A DNA stretch of 60,782 nucleotides. Origin: Limnohabitans sp. Its GTDB lineage: Bacteria > Pseudomonadota > Gammaproteobacteria > Burkholderiales > Burkholderiaceae_C. This document shows, one piece after another, positions 7,919 to 17,359 of this stretch. The notes beneath the pieces were generated by a model. The model was not told where the DNA came from. It worked only from the letters and a program-made list of their open reading frames with translations, and ran no database searches. The stretch spans positions 1 to 60,782 of the forward strand of contig NZ_JAOASQ010000026.1 of the NCBI RefSeq assembly GCF_030158565.1. Reading direction: 5' to 3'. The translations under genes were made by a program, and so were the position numbers. Position 1 is the stretch's first letter. Each line of letters begins with the position of its first letter.

Positions 7919-8998
7919 CTACGCGTCGATGTCTTCAGGCTCGTTGTGCGCCTGCCGGTAGGCACCGGGGGTCAGGCCGGTCCAGCCTTTGAAGGCGCGG
8001 TGGAAGGTGCTGGCTTCTGAAAAGCCCACACGAGCGGCCACTTCGAGCAGGGGCAGGTCGGACTGGGTGAGGAACTCGACGGCCACGTCGCGGCGCAGGG
8101 CGTCTTTGATCATCTGGTAGCCCTGGCCTTCGCGCTGCAGCCGGCGGCGCAGGGTTTGCGGGGTGGTGGCCAGCATGTCACTGACTTCTTCGAGCGAGGG
8201 CATTTCTTCGGCCAGGTAGCGCCGCAGCAGGCGGCGGATGCGCTCGGTCAGGCTGGCTTGGTCGCGGTACTTGACCAGCAGGCAGGCCGGGGCTTCGCGC
8301 AAAAAAGTCTCGACGCTTTCGTGGCTTTGCACCACGGGCAGGTCGAGCCACTTGGCGTCAAAGCGGTAACCCCATTCGCCATCCATCAGGTGGATGGGCG
8401 CTTGAAAGAGCTTGGAGGCATCGCTGCGGCGGGCCACGTCGCTGTCTTGGTAAACGACTTCGTCCACCGGGATGCGCCGCGCCGCCAGCCAGCACATGAC
8501 GCCGTAGCTGAGGAACATGAACACCCGCACGGCATAGGCCTGCCGGGCCGTGAGTGGGTGGCGCGAGCCCATGCGCAGGTAGGCCACGCCACCACTGACC
8601 TGCAAGCGGGGCACAAAGTCGACCAGCAGCGCGTGGTAGTAACGCAGCCCGGCGCGCAGCGCGTCGCCCAGCTTGCGGTGGCCCACCAGCATGCGGCAGC
8701 ACACGGCAAACGAGCCCAGCGGCAAAGGGGCCGAACCGAGGCCCCAGAACTCGTCGCGGTGGTGCCGCACCAGCGCGGTCATGAGGCGGGCAAATTGGGT
8801 TTGGGTGACCCGCGCCAGAGGCGACTCCAGCAACGCAGGCGAGATGCCTGCACGGCGCAGCACCGCAGTGCGGGCGTCGTCGCCCTCAACCGCGAGCAAC
8901 ATCTGCACCACCTGGTAGACGGCGATGGTGTGCTGGATGCTGTGCTTGGTGGATGTGGCGTTGAGGAAGCGGGTCATGGGGCAGTCGGCATAAGGCAC
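7919..8998 (-). CDS. AraC-family transcriptional regulator with arabinose-binding-like N-domain
   Basis: A 359-residue regulator. The N-terminal two thirds resemble the ligand-binding domain of the OruR/ArgR-type AraC group (arabinose-binding-like, PF12625). The C-terminal 90 residues contain the double helix-turn-helix: MLATTPQTLRRRLQREG, then VAARVGFSEASTFHRAFKGW and the end TPGAYRQ. A GTG at 8998 has AGAGG six bases before it and lies 8 bases after the CoA-transferase stop; the ATG at 8977 is the alternative. It ends the ligase/CoA-transferase transcript and precedes the thiolase operon, so it may control either. The inducer is unknown. Confidence 0.88.
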   Translation of the reverse strand: MPYADCPMTRFLNATSTKHSIQHTIAVYQVVQMLLAVEGDDARTAVLRRAGISPALLESPLARVTQTQFARLMTALVRHHRDEFWGLGSAPLPLGSFAVCCRMLVGHRKLGDALRAGLRYYHALLVDFVPRLQVSGGVAYLRMGSRHPLTARQAYAVRVFMFLSYGVMCWLAARRIPVDEVVYQDSDVARRSDASKLFQAPIHLMDGEWGYRFDAKWLDLPVVQSHESVETFLREAPACLLVKYRDQASLTERIRRLLRRYLAEEMPSLEEVSDMLATTPQTLRRRLQREGQGYQMIKDALRRDVAVEFLTQSDLPLLEVAARVGFSEASTFHRAFKGWTGLTPGAYRQAHNEPEDIDA

Positions 8999-9006
8999 GC
9001 AGGCCT

Positions 9007-10191
9007 CTATGCTACGACTTTACGTTGGCATAAAACATCAATGGCGGCAGCGTCGAGGCCAGCTTGGGCCAGCACCTCGCGGGTGTGCTGGCCTTGCACG
9101 GGCGCGGGGCTGTGCACCGCGAAGGTGTAGCCGCTCATCTGCACCGGCATGGCCGTTTGTGTCATGGTCTCGCCCTGCGCGGTCTGCACCTGCACCCACA
9201 TGCCCCGGTCCTGAAAGTGGGGCAGCTGTTGCGCCTCGTCGAGCTTGAGCACGGGGGTCACGCAGCAGTCGGCACCATGGAGCACCTGCGCCCAGTGGGC
9301 CAGAGGGTGGGCTTGCACCGCTTGGGCCACTTCGCTGCGCACCCAGTCGTTCAGCTCACGGGTTTTGGGGATGTGGTGCTCGGCCAGGTCGGGGCGGCCC
9401 AGCAGCGTGCAAAAAGTGTCCCAAAACTTGTGCTCGAATGCGCCCACGGCCAGGTAGCGGCCATCTTGCGTGGGGTACAGGCCGTAGCAGGGCAGCGCCC
9501 CGGTGAGTTTGTCGCCGCCGGGCGCGGGCACGCGGCCCCGGCTGTGCAGCCCGGCCAGCGGGATCACCGCGTGGGCCAACACGCCGTCGGCAATGGCCAC
9601 GTCAACATGGCGGCCTTGGCCTGTGCGCTGCGCGTCAAACAGCGCCGCCAGTATGCCCATGACGGCTGGCATGGTGCCACCCAGCAAGTCGCCCATGGGC
9701 AAGTTGGACAGGGCCAGCTCGCCCGAAGGCGTGCCCACTTGGTCGGCCACCCCGGCATAGCCGCAGTAGTTCAGGTCGTGACCGGCCTTTTGGCTGAGCG
9801 GCCCGGTTTGACCGTAGCCGCTGATGCTGCAATACACCAGGCGCGGGTTGCGGCTGCGCACCGCGTCGTAGCCCGCACCCAGGCGGGCCATGACGCCGGG
9901 GCGAAAACCTTCGACCAGCACGTCGGCGGTCTCGCACAGCTTGAGCAAAAGCTGCACGCCTTCGGGCTGCTTGAGGTCCAGGCGCATGCCGCGCTTGTTG
10001 CGGTTGAGCATTTCGCGCACCGGGGGCGAGGCGTAATCGCCCGCGCCGAGGTCTTCGATCTTGATGACGTCGGCGCCCAGGTCGGCCAGGTGCAGCGTGC
10101 ACATGGGGCCGGGCAGCAGGCGGGTGAGGTCAAGCACGCGCACGCCTTGCAGCGGCGGGCGGTTGGGCTGATGGATAGCGGTGCTGCTCAT
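9007..10191 (-). CDS. CaiB/BaiF family (class III) CoA-transferase
   Basis: A 394-residue class III CoA transferase, which moves CoA between carboxylic acids at the level of acyl-CoA. Seen are VRVLDLTRLLPGP, GADVIKIED, the NRNKRG loop, VLVEGFRPG and NLPMGDLLGGTMPAVMG, the last containing the conserved aspartate expected to carry the acyl group. ATG 10191 forms an ATGA overlap with the ligase stop. The 75 in-frame residues upstream of this ATG are arginine-rich shadow of the ligase and were removed. Alternative members of the family are alpha-methylacyl-CoA racemases; the LCD-type racemase residues were not evident, so transferase is preferred. Confidence 0.88.
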   Translation of the reverse strand: MSSTAIHQPNRPPLQGVRVLDLTRLLPGPMCTLHLADLGADVIKIEDLGAGDYASPPVREMLNRNKRGMRLDLKQPEGVQLLLKLCETADVLVEGFRPGVMARLGAGYDAVRSRNPRLVYCSISGYGQTGPLSQKAGHDLNYCGYAGVADQVGTPSGELALSNLPMGDLLGGTMPAVMGILAALFDAQRTGQGRHVDVAIADGVLAHAVIPLAGLHSRGRVPAPGGDKLTGALPCYGLYPTQDGRYLAVGAFEHKFWDTFCTLLGRPDLAEHHIPKTRELNDWVRSEVAQAVQAHPLAHWAQVLHGADCCVTPVLKLDEAQQLPHFQDRGMWVQVQTAQGETMTQTAMPVQMSGYTFAVHSPAPVQGQHTREVLAQAGLDAAAIDVLCQRKVVA

Positions 10192-11723
10192 GCGCGTGCT
10201 GCGGTTTTGCGCAGTTCGGTCTTTTGCACCTTGCCTGCGGCCGTGAGCGGCAGCTTGTCGCGGAACTCGTAGGTCTTGGGGCACTTGTAGCCGCTGATCA
10301 GCGCGTGGCAGTGCGCCGAGAGTTCTTCGGCGCTGGCGTGCGCGCCGGGCTTGAGCACGACGATGGCGTGCACGGCCTCCCCCCATTTCTCGTGGGGCAG
10401 GCCGATCACGGCGCACATCGACACCGCCGGGTGGCTGGTGAGGGTGCTCTCGACTTCGGCCGGGTAGACGTTTTCGCCGCCGGTGATGACCATGTCCTTG
10501 ATGCGGTCGATGACGTACAGGTAGCCGTGCGCGTCCATGACGCCGCCGTCACCCGTATGCAGCCAGCCGCCCGCCAAGGCTTTGCGGGTGTCTTCTTCGC
10601 GGCCCCAGTAGCCTTGCATCACGGCCGGGCCGCGCACCAGGATTTCGCCGGGTGTGCCGGGTGGCACTTCGAGGCCTTGCTCGTCGGCGATGCGGATCTC
10701 GGCCGACACCCCGGCCTGCCCGGCCGAGCGGATGCGCTCGCTGTCCAGGAAAGCCGCGTCGCGCAAGATCGGCAATGCCGACACAGCCGCCGAGGTTTCG
10801 GTCATGCCGTACACATGGATGAAACCCACCTCGGGGAAGGCCTTCAACGCCCGGCGCAGCAAGGGCAGCGTGATCGGCGCCGCGCCCCAAAGGATGCGTT
10901 CGAGCCGGGGCAGGCCCTGCGGGTCAAAGCCGGGGGTGTCGAGCAGCATTTGCAGCATGCTGGGCACGATGACCAGGTCGTTCACGCCTTCGCGGGCCAT
11001 GATCTCGACCACCTGCTGCGGCTGGAAGGTCGGCACCGTGACGCAGGTGCCACCCACGATGGTCTGGCCCAGCATGCGGCCGAGCCCCGCCACATGGAAC
11101 ATGGGCGAGGTCAGCAAAGTCACGTAGTGCGGTGGGTTGGACACCTCGGCCATGCGTCCGATCAGCGAGGCCCAGAGATTGCCGTGCGAGAGCATGACGC
11201 CCTTGGGGAAACCGGTGGTACCGCCGGTGTAGACGATGGCCGCCAGCGTGTCGGGGGCGCTGCGCACGTCTTCCATTGGGGACGCCTCGGCCAGTTGGGC
11301 TTCCAGCGGCAGGTAGCCTGCCGGAGCTTGCGCTTCGCCGATGTAGAGCCGATGGCGCAGGGCGGGCAAGGGCGCGGTCATGGCCTGCGCGGTGGCCATC
11401 AGGCCGTCGTCGACCGCCAGCGCGCTGGCGCCGCAGTCGTTCAGGGCGTAGGCCACTTCGGACGGTGTCCAGCGGGTGTTGACCGGGTTGATCACCAGCC
11501 CCGCCCAGGCCCCGGCCAGCAGCAGCTCCACCATGCGGTCGCTGTTGAGGGCCAAAACGGACAGGCGCTCGCCCGGCTGCAGGCCCAGCGCGCGCAATGC
11601 CACAGCGGTGCGGGCCACCCGGTCCACCAGCTGCCGGTAGGTCTGGCGGCGCGTGCCGGTGACGGTGGCGATCTTGTCGGGATGCCTTTGCATCGAACGG
11701 TGCAGGCCAGCGGTGAGGTACAT
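10188..11723 (-). CDS. AMP-forming acyl-CoA ligase
   Basis: A second ANL-family ligase, 511 residues from the chosen ATG at 11723. Motifs: YTGGTTGFPKGVMLSH, HVYGMTETSA, TGDGGVMDAHGYLYVIDR, ITGGENVYPAEVE and the catalytic lysine in PLTAAGKVQKTELRK. I chose 11723 because GGAGA stands eight bases upstream and the protein then has normal family length; an ATG at 11825 lacks a ribosome-binding site and would add 34 residues. It is the first gene of a three-gene unit with the CoA transferase and the AraC regulator and is divergent from dapD. Its acid substrate is unknown. Confidence 0.9.
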   Translation of the reverse strand: MYLTAGLHRSMQRHPDKIATVTGTRRQTYRQLVDRVARTAVALRALGLQPGERLSVLALNSDRMVELLLAGAWAGLVINPVNTRWTPSEVAYALNDCGASALAVDDGLMATAQAMTAPLPALRHRLYIGEAQAPAGYLPLEAQLAEASPMEDVRSAPDTLAAIVYTGGTTGFPKGVMLSHGNLWASLIGRMAEVSNPPHYVTLLTSPMFHVAGLGRMLGQTIVGGTCVTVPTFQPQQVVEIMAREGVNDLVIVPSMLQMLLDTPGFDPQGLPRLERILWGAAPITLPLLRRALKAFPEVGFIHVYGMTETSAAVSALPILRDAAFLDSERIRSAGQAGVSAEIRIADEQGLEVPPGTPGEILVRGPAVMQGYWGREEDTRKALAGGWLHTGDGGVMDAHGYLYVIDRIKDMVITGGENVYPAEVESTLTSHPAVSMCAVIGLPHEKWGEAVHAIVVLKPGAHASAEELSAHCHALISGYKCPKTYEFRDKLPLTAAGKVQKTELRKTAARA

Positions 11724-11936
11724 GCTTTTGTCTCCATGAGCGCGGCCCAGTGTGCGGGCCATCGCGATGGCCTGATTGCACAGCGGCGCCGGGCTGGCGG
11801 CAATCGCTTCAAGGGTCAAAGGCATTGGCAAAAAGTGACACCCGGCGTGGGCAAAGGACTTGCGCCTCTGCCCGCATGGCGTCCGCACTCTCCCTGATAA
11901 TCGGGGGTTTCAAGCATCCGCAGCGGAGAACAACAC
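11724..11936. promoter_or_regulatory. Divergent intergenic region between acyl-CoA ligase and dapD
   Basis: About 213 bases between divergent starts must hold both promoters. A GATAAT hexamer at 11896-11901 is a candidate -10 for dapD, but no -35 at proper spacing was convincing. GGAG at 11925-11928 is the dapD ribosome-binding site. No operator-like palindrome was recognised. Confidence 0.4.
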
Positions 11937-12914
11937 ATGAGCACACTCGTCACCACCGGCGCCCGCGCCACCGGCCTGGCCACCCTGGCCGCCGACGGCA
12001 CCATTCTGGACACTTGGTTCCCGGCCCCTGAACTGGCCGATGGCATTGCCGCCAGCGCCAGCACCCGCCTGACCGAGGCCGAAGCCGTCGCGGCTTTGGG
12101 CGCAGACGCCGCCAAGGCCCTGGCCGCCTGCAGCGTGCGCAACGTGACCGTGGTCGCCGTGCGCACCGAGATCAAAAGCCTGGCAGACGCGCCCGCTGAC
12201 GCGCACGACGCCTACCTGCGCCTGCACCTGCTGAGCCACCGCCTGGTTCAGCCGCATGGCGCCAACGTGACCGGCATCTTTGGCCTGCTGGCCAACGTGG
12301 CCTGGACCAACTTTGGCCCCTGCGCTGTGAGCGAAGTGCCCGCCGCCCGCCTGAAGGCCCGCGCCACCGGCCGCGTGCTCGAAGTCAAGGGCGTGGACAA
12401 GTTCCCGCAAATGACCGACTACGTGATCCCCTCGGGCGTTCGCATTGCCAACGCCGACCGCGTGCGCCTGGGCGCACACCTGGCCAGCGGCACCACCGTC
12501 ATGCACGAAGGTTTTTGCAACTTCAACGCGGGCACCCTGGGCGCCAGCATGGTCGAAGGCCGCATCAGCGCGGGTGTGGTGGTTGACGACGCCAGCGACA
12601 TCGGCGGCGGCGCGTCCATCATGGGCACGCTGTCCGGTGGCGGCAAGGAAGTCATCAAGGTCGGCAAGCGCTGCCTGCTGGGGGCGAATGCCGGCATCGG
12701 CATCTCGCTGGGCGACGACTGCGTGGTCGAAGCCGGCTGCTACATCACCGGCGGCAGCCGAGTTCAAATGCCCGACGGCAGCTTGATGAAAGCCAAAGAA
12801 CTGTCCGGCAAAAACGGCATCCTGTTCCGCCGCGACTCACAGTCGGGCGCCTTGCACGCCATTCCGCGCAACAAGAGCTGGGGCGAGTTGAACGCTGAGT
12901 TGCACAAAAACTGA
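11937..12914 (+). CDS. dapD: Tetrahydrodipicolinate N-succinyltransferase, type 2
   Basis: A 325-residue protein making N-succinyl-2-amino-6-ketopimelate in the succinylase branch of lysine and meso-diaminopimelate synthesis. The C-terminal half is a left-handed parallel beta-helix of hexapeptide repeats with [34 protein letters not shown] and [20 protein letters not shown]. The alpha/beta N-terminal region with the [12 protein letters not shown] segment is that of the mycobacterial/pseudomonad type 2 enzyme rather than the shorter 275-residue enterobacterial type. ATG 11937 has GGAG eight bases upstream. It is monocistronic, divergent from the ligase operon and followed by a terminator. No other lysine gene is nearby. 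Confidence 0.92.
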   Translation: MSTLVTTGARATGLATLAADGTILDTWFPAPELADGIAASASTRLTEAEAVAALGADAAKALAACSVRNVTVVAVRTEIKSLADAPADAHDAYLRLHLLSHRLVQPHGANVTGIFGLLANVAWTNFGPCAVSEVPAARLKARATGRVLEVKGVDKFPQMTDYVIPSGVRIANADRVRLGAHLASGTTVMHEGFCNFNAGTLGASMVEGRISAGVVVDDASDIGGGASIMGTLSGGGKEVIKVGKRCLLGANAGIGISLGDDCVVEAGCYITGGSRVQMPDGSLMKAKELSGKNGILFRRDSQSGALHAIPRNKSWGELNAELHKN

Positions 12915-12937
12915 TTTTTCTGTTCTTCTCAAAAGAT

Positions 12938-12972
12938 AACGGCGTGCACGCGAGAGCGGCACGCCGTTTTTT
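12938..12972 (+). terminator. Rho-independent terminator of dapD
   Basis: AACGGCGTGC pairs with GCACGCCGTT around an 11-base loop and is followed by a run of T on the plus strand. It lies 24 bases after the dapD stop and also separates dapD from the convergent RND gene. Confidence 0.88.
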
Positions 12973-13026
12973 GCCCATTCTCACGGGCACGGTCCAGGCT
13001 TTGGGCGAAGTCAGCGATTTACCGCA

Positions 13027-16000
13027 TCACCTCTGCTGCCGCGTCAAACGCCCCCACATCCGCCCCGACCACTGGCCCAAATCATCCAGATAAGTGAACA
13101 CCACCGGGATCACCAGCAGGCTGAGCACGGTGCTGGTGAGCAGACCGCCAATCACGGCAATCGCCATGGGCGAGCGGAAGCTCGCATCGGCCGCGCCCCA
13201 GCCCACGGCAATGGGCAGCATGCCTGCACCCATGGCGATCGTCGTCATGACAATCGGCCGTGCACGCTTGTGGCAGGCGTCCAAAATCGCATCCCAACGG
13301 CTCATCGGCGGCACAGCAGGTTGATCGCCCTCGGCCGGTTTGCCGCGTCGCGCTTCGATGGCGTATTCGACCAGCAAGATCGAGTTTTTGGTGGCGATGC
13401 CCATGAGCATGATCAGGCCAATGAGCGAGGGCATGGAGAAGCTCTTTTGTGCGATCAGCAAGCCCACAAACGCGCCGCCCAATGACAGCGGTAACGCCGC
13501 CAAAATCGTCATGGGGTGCAAGAAGCCCTTGAACAGCAGCACCAACACGATGTAGATGCACAGCACGCCGATCAGCATGGCCAAGCCAAAGCTGGCAAAC
13601 AGTTCGCCCATGACTTCGGCATCGCCCACCTCGACGATCTTCACACCCGGCGGCAGGCTTTGCAGCGCGGGCAGTTGCTGCACCGCTTGCGTCACGTCGC
13701 CCAGCGGCATGCCCGACAGCTCAATCTCGAAGTTGATGTTGCGCTGGCGGTCGTAGCGGTCAATCACCGCCGGGCCACCGGCCACCTCGATGCTGGCCAC
13801 TTGGCCCAGCATGACCGGGCCACGGTTGCCGGGCACCATCAGGCGCTCCAGTGTGGCCAGGTCGTGCCGGGCGTCATCGCCCAGCTTGACGACGATGGGC
13901 ACTTGGCGTTCGGACAAATTGAGCTTGGGCAAAGCCGCGTCATAGTCGCCCAGGGTGGCCACGCGCAAGGTGTCGCTGATGGCGGCGCTGGTCACGCCCA
14001 AATCGGCGGCTTTGGCAAAGTCAGGGCGCACCGCGATCTCGGGGCGCACCAAGCTGGCGGTGGACGCAATCGAACCCAGGCCCTGGATGGTGCGCAGGTC
14101 GCGCTCGACGGCCATGGCGGCGCTTTGCAGGGCCTGCGGGTCTTCGCCGGTGAGCACCAGCACGTATTTCTCGCCCGAGCCGCCCAAGCCCACCTTGCTG
14201 CGCACGCCCGGCAGTTGTTGCAGCGCGGTGCGGATGTCGTTTTCAATGGCTTGCTTGCGTGGGCGCTGGCCGCGCTCGGTCAGCTGGATGGTGAGCGTGG
14301 CCTTGCGCACTTCTGCCGCGCCACCACCGGCAAACGGGTCAGAGCCCGCGCTGCCGCCGCCAATCGTCGTGTAGACGCTTTTCACGTCGTTCACCGTCAT
14401 GAGCAATTTGCGGGCGTGTTCGGCACTGGCCTGGGTTTGCGCCAGTGTGGAGCCGGGGGGCAGCTCCACATAGACCTGGGTTTGCGAGTTGTCGTCTGGC
14501 GGGATGAAGCCCTTGGGCAACAAAGGCACCAGCATGATGGAGCCGATGAAAAACAGCGTGGCCAGCACCATGGTGACCAAGCGGTGCTTCATGCACCAAG
14601 TGGCCCAGACCATGTAGCGCTTGAGCCAGCCCGGCTCTTGCGCGGCCGTGACGATGGGCTTCAAGATGTAAGCCGCCATCATGGGCGTGAGCACCCGCGC
14701 CACCACCAGCGAGGCGAACACCGCCAGCGACGCCGTCCAGCCAAACTGCTTGAAGAACTTGCCCGGAATGCCGCTCATGAAAGCGGTGGGCAAAAACACC
14801 GCGATCAAGGTGAAGGTGGTGGCGATCACGGCGAGGCCAATCTCGTCGGCCGCTTCCATCGCAGCCTGGTAGGGCGACTTGCCCATGCGCAAATGGCGCA
14901 CGATGTTTTCCACCTCCACGATCGCGTCGTCCACCAGCACACCAATCACCAAAGACAGCGCCAACAAGGTCACCACGTTGATGGAAAAACCCAAGTAAGC
15001 CATGCCAATGAAAGCCGGGATGACCGACAGCGGCAGCGCCACCGCCGAGACAAAGGTGGCCCGCCAGTCGCGCAAAAACAGCCAGACCACCAGCACGGCC
15101 AAAATTGCGCCTTCGTACAGCAGCGTCAACGAACCCTGGTATTCCTCTTCCACCGGCGTCACAAAATCAAAGGCTTCGGTGATCTCAATGTCGGGGTTTT
15201 GCAAGCGGTAGTCGGCCAGCGCCTGACGCACCAGGCGGCCCACGGCCACCTCGCTTTCACCCTTGCTGCGCACCACCTCAAAGCCCACCACGGCTTGGCC
15301 ATCGAGTGCGGCGGCAGACCGCGCATCGGCCAGGGTGTCGCTCACGGTGGCCACCTGGTCCAGCCGCACCCGAGCCCCGCGTGAAGTGGCCAGCTCGATT
15401 TGGCCCACCTCTTGCGCCGTTTTGACCGTGGCCAGCGTGCGCACGGGCTGCTCGCCCAGGCCCAAATCCATGCGTCCACCCGAGCCCTCGCGCTGCACTT
15501 GCTGGAGCTGACGCGACACCTCAGCCGCCGTGATGCCCAGCGACTGCAGGCGGTTCACATCCAGCGCCACGCGCACCTCACGCGTCACACCGCCCACGCG
15601 GTTGACGGCCCCCACGCCCCGCAGCGACAAGAGCTTGCGGGTGATGTCTTTGTCCACCAACCACGACAGCGCTTCATCGTCCATGCGCGAAGAGCGCACG
15701 GTGTAGGCCAACACGGGCGTGCCTGCCAGGTTGAGCTTTTGCACCACGGGGTCGCGCAGTTCACCGGGCAGATCGGCGCGCACGCCCTGAATGGCCGAGC
15801 GCACATCGTCCACCGCTTCTTGCGTGGGCTTTTCCATGCGGAACTCGGCGGTGATCGACACCACACCGTCTTGCACCTTGGTGGTGATGTGCTTCAAGCC
15901 CTGCAGCGGGGCCAGCGCGTTTTCGAGTTTGCGGGCCACATCGGTTTCAAGCTGCGAGGGCGCAGCGCCGGGCAAACTGGCGGTCACCGAGATGGTGGGC

Positions 16001-16128
16001 ACGTCCAGATCCGGAAAGTTTTGCACTTTCATGGACCCAAAGGCGATGAAGCCCGCCAACGTCAGCAGCACAAACAGCATGACGGCAGGAATGGGATTGC
16101 GGATCGACCACGAAGAGACGTTGAGCAT
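13027..16128 (-). CDS. RND-family multidrug efflux permease (AcrB/MdtB type)
   Basis: A 1033-residue inner-membrane proton-driven pump. The N-terminus FIAFGSMKVQNFPDLDVP, a transmembrane segment, two large periplasmic loops and about twelve membrane helices follow the AcrB plan. TM4 has GVLVDDAIVEVENI with the Asp pair used for proton relay, and a later GIATKNSILLVEYAIEARRG marks TM10-11. The DFG motif of metal-type pumps is absent, so drugs, bile-like compounds or aromatic acids are more probable. It starts nine bases after the adaptor gene. No outer-membrane factor is linked, so a TolC protein encoded elsewhere would be needed. Confidence 0.93.
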   Translation of the reverse strand: MLNVSSWSIRNPIPAVMLFVLLTLAGFIAFGSMKVQNFPDLDVPTISVTASLPGAAPSQLETDVARKLENALAPLQGLKHITTKVQDGVVSITAEFRMEKPTQEAVDDVRSAIQGVRADLPGELRDPVVQKLNLAGTPVLAYTVRSSRMDDEALSWLVDKDITRKLLSLRGVGAVNRVGGVTREVRVALDVNRLQSLGITAAEVSRQLQQVQREGSGGRMDLGLGEQPVRTLATVKTAQEVGQIELATSRGARVRLDQVATVSDTLADARSAAALDGQAVVGFEVVRSKGESEVAVGRLVRQALADYRLQNPDIEITEAFDFVTPVEEEYQGSLTLLYEGAILAVLVVWLFLRDWRATFVSAVALPLSVIPAFIGMAYLGFSINVVTLLALSLVIGVLVDDAIVEVENIVRHLRMGKSPYQAAMEAADEIGLAVIATTFTLIAVFLPTAFMSGIPGKFFKQFGWTASLAVFASLVVARVLTPMMAAYILKPIVTAAQEPGWLKRYMVWATWCMKHRLVTMVLATLFFIGSIMLVPLLPKGFIPPDDNSQTQVYVELPPGSTLAQTQASAEHARKLLMTVNDVKSVYTTIGGGSAGSDPFAGGGAAEVRKATLTIQLTERGQRPRKQAIENDIRTALQQLPGVRSKVGLGGSGEKYVLVLTGEDPQALQSAAMAVERDLRTIQGLGSIASTASLVRPEIAVRPDFAKAADLGVTSAAISDTLRVATLGDYDAALPKLNLSERQVPIVVKLGDDARHDLATLERLMVPGNRGPVMLGQVASIEVAGGPAVIDRYDRQRNINFEIELSGMPLGDVTQAVQQLPALQSLPPGVKIVEVGDAEVMGELFASFGLAMLIGVLCIYIVLVLLFKGFLHPMTILAALPLSLGGAFVGLLIAQKSFSMPSLIGLIMLMGIATKNSILLVEYAIEARRGKPAEGDQPAVPPMSRWDAILDACHKRARPIVMTTIAMGAGMLPIAVGWGAADASFRSPMAIAVIGGLLTSTVLSLLVIPVVFTYLDDLGQWSGRMWGRLTRQQR

Positions 16129-16137
16129 GACGTCCTC

Positions 16138-17244
16138 TTATGGCTTGGCGGGGGCAGCTTGAGCGGCTGGCGCATCGACTACACGCACCATGTCGCCGTG
16201 GTTCAAAAACGCACCGCCACTGGCCACCACGCGGGCATCGGCCTTCAGGCCACTGGTCACCTCGACACGGTCGCCATTTTGGCGTCCGGTTTGCACCTTG
16301 AGCTGGCTGACTTTTTGGTCCGCCCCGACGGTGTAAACGTAACTGAAGCCATCGCGCACCACCACGGCGCTTTGCGGTACGGTGAGCGCCTGGCTTTGGC
16401 CCAATGCGATCTCACCTTGGGCATACATGCCGGCGCGGGCGCTGCCGGTGGCGCTTGGCAAATCCACGTAGACGATGGCGTTGCGGGTTTGCGCATCCAC
16501 CGAGGGTGCGACCATGCGCACCTTGCCTTGCAGCTGCTGGCCGCTGGCGGCTTTGATCTGCACCGGCGCGCCCACCTGGATGCGACCAATCTCGGCGGCT
16601 GTGACTTCAGCACGCCACTCGATGCGGCCCTGGCGAATCAAGCGAAACAACTCGGTGCCCGCACCCACCACGCTGCCCACGGTGGCTTGCCGCGCCGAGA
16701 TCACGCCCGCATCGGACGCACGCACCTGGGTTTGCGACAAACGCACGGTTTGCAGCTGCACCATGGCGCGGGCCGACTGCACACGCGCCTGCGCCGAGGC
16801 ATCGGCGGCCAAGGTCTGGCTCAGTTGCGCGTTGCTGAAAAAGCCCTGCTGCTGCAAGCTGCGGGCGCGCTCGGATTGGGCTTTGGCTTCTTGCGCACTG
16901 GCCGTGGCTTCGGCCAGCAAGGCTTCGGCCTGCGCCAGCTCGGCGCGCAAGGTGTCGCCCTGCAAAGTGGCCAACACGTCACCGCGCTGCACCCGGTCGC
17001 CCACATTCACGCGCACTTCGGTGATCTTCAGGCCATTGGCTTCTGCGCCGATGATGGCTTCTTGCCAAGCGGCCAAGCTGCCATTGGCGCTGATCTTTTG
17101 GGCCAGGCTGGCTGTTTGGGGCGTAGCCACCGTCACCGTCAGGCTGGGTTTGGCGGACTGCGAGCCTTTGGCCTTTTCGTCGGCAGCCAAGGCGGCACAC
17201 CCGTGCGCCATCAACAAACAAGCAATCCATGCGGATTTTTTCAT
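16138..17244 (-). CDS. RND efflux periplasmic adaptor (membrane fusion protein)
   Basis: A 368-residue adaptor with signal peptide (MKKSAWIACLLMAHGCAALAA, cleavage near AALA). It shows the lipoyl half-motif GLKITEVRVNVGDRVQRGDVLA, a coiled-coil hairpin rich in Ala, Gln and Arg (about residues 95-160), then the beta-barrel and C-terminal domains. It links the permease encoded nine bases downstream to an outer-membrane channel. It starts 115 bases after the yjjJ stop, so the pump probably has its own promoter there. The C-terminus is Ala-Pro rich. Confidence 0.93.
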   Translation of the reverse strand: MKKSAWIACLLMAHGCAALAADEKAKGSQSAKPSLTVTVATPQTASLAQKISANGSLAAWQEAIIGAEANGLKITEVRVNVGDRVQRGDVLATLQGDTLRAELAQAEALLAEATASAQEAKAQSERARSLQQQGFFSNAQLSQTLAADASAQARVQSARAMVQLQTVRLSQTQVRASDAGVISARQATVGSVVGAGTELFRLIRQGRIEWRAEVTAAEIGRIQVGAPVQIKAASGQQLQGKVRMVAPSVDAQTRNAIVYVDLPSATGSARAGMYAQGEIALGQSQALTVPQSAVVVRDGFSYVYTVGADQKVSQLKVQTGRQNGDRVEVTSGLKADARVVASGGAFLNHGDMVRVVDAPAAQAAPAKP

Positions 17245-17359
17245 GACCGACTCCCAGACCCAAAAATGGATTGAGTTTATCGGGGGACAAGAAGCCTTTT
17301 GACGGCAATGGCGCCATGTCTGAATTCCGCCCCCCCCACAGCGCGCCTTTGCAGGCGGC

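Noticed and set aside
13516..17274. Long plus-strand frames (over 600 codons each) opposite the RND permease and adaptor
   Set aside because: They are antisense to genes with clear domain motifs, are rich in His, Gln and Arg, and show no family pattern; this is the usual mirror frame of high-GC coding DNA.
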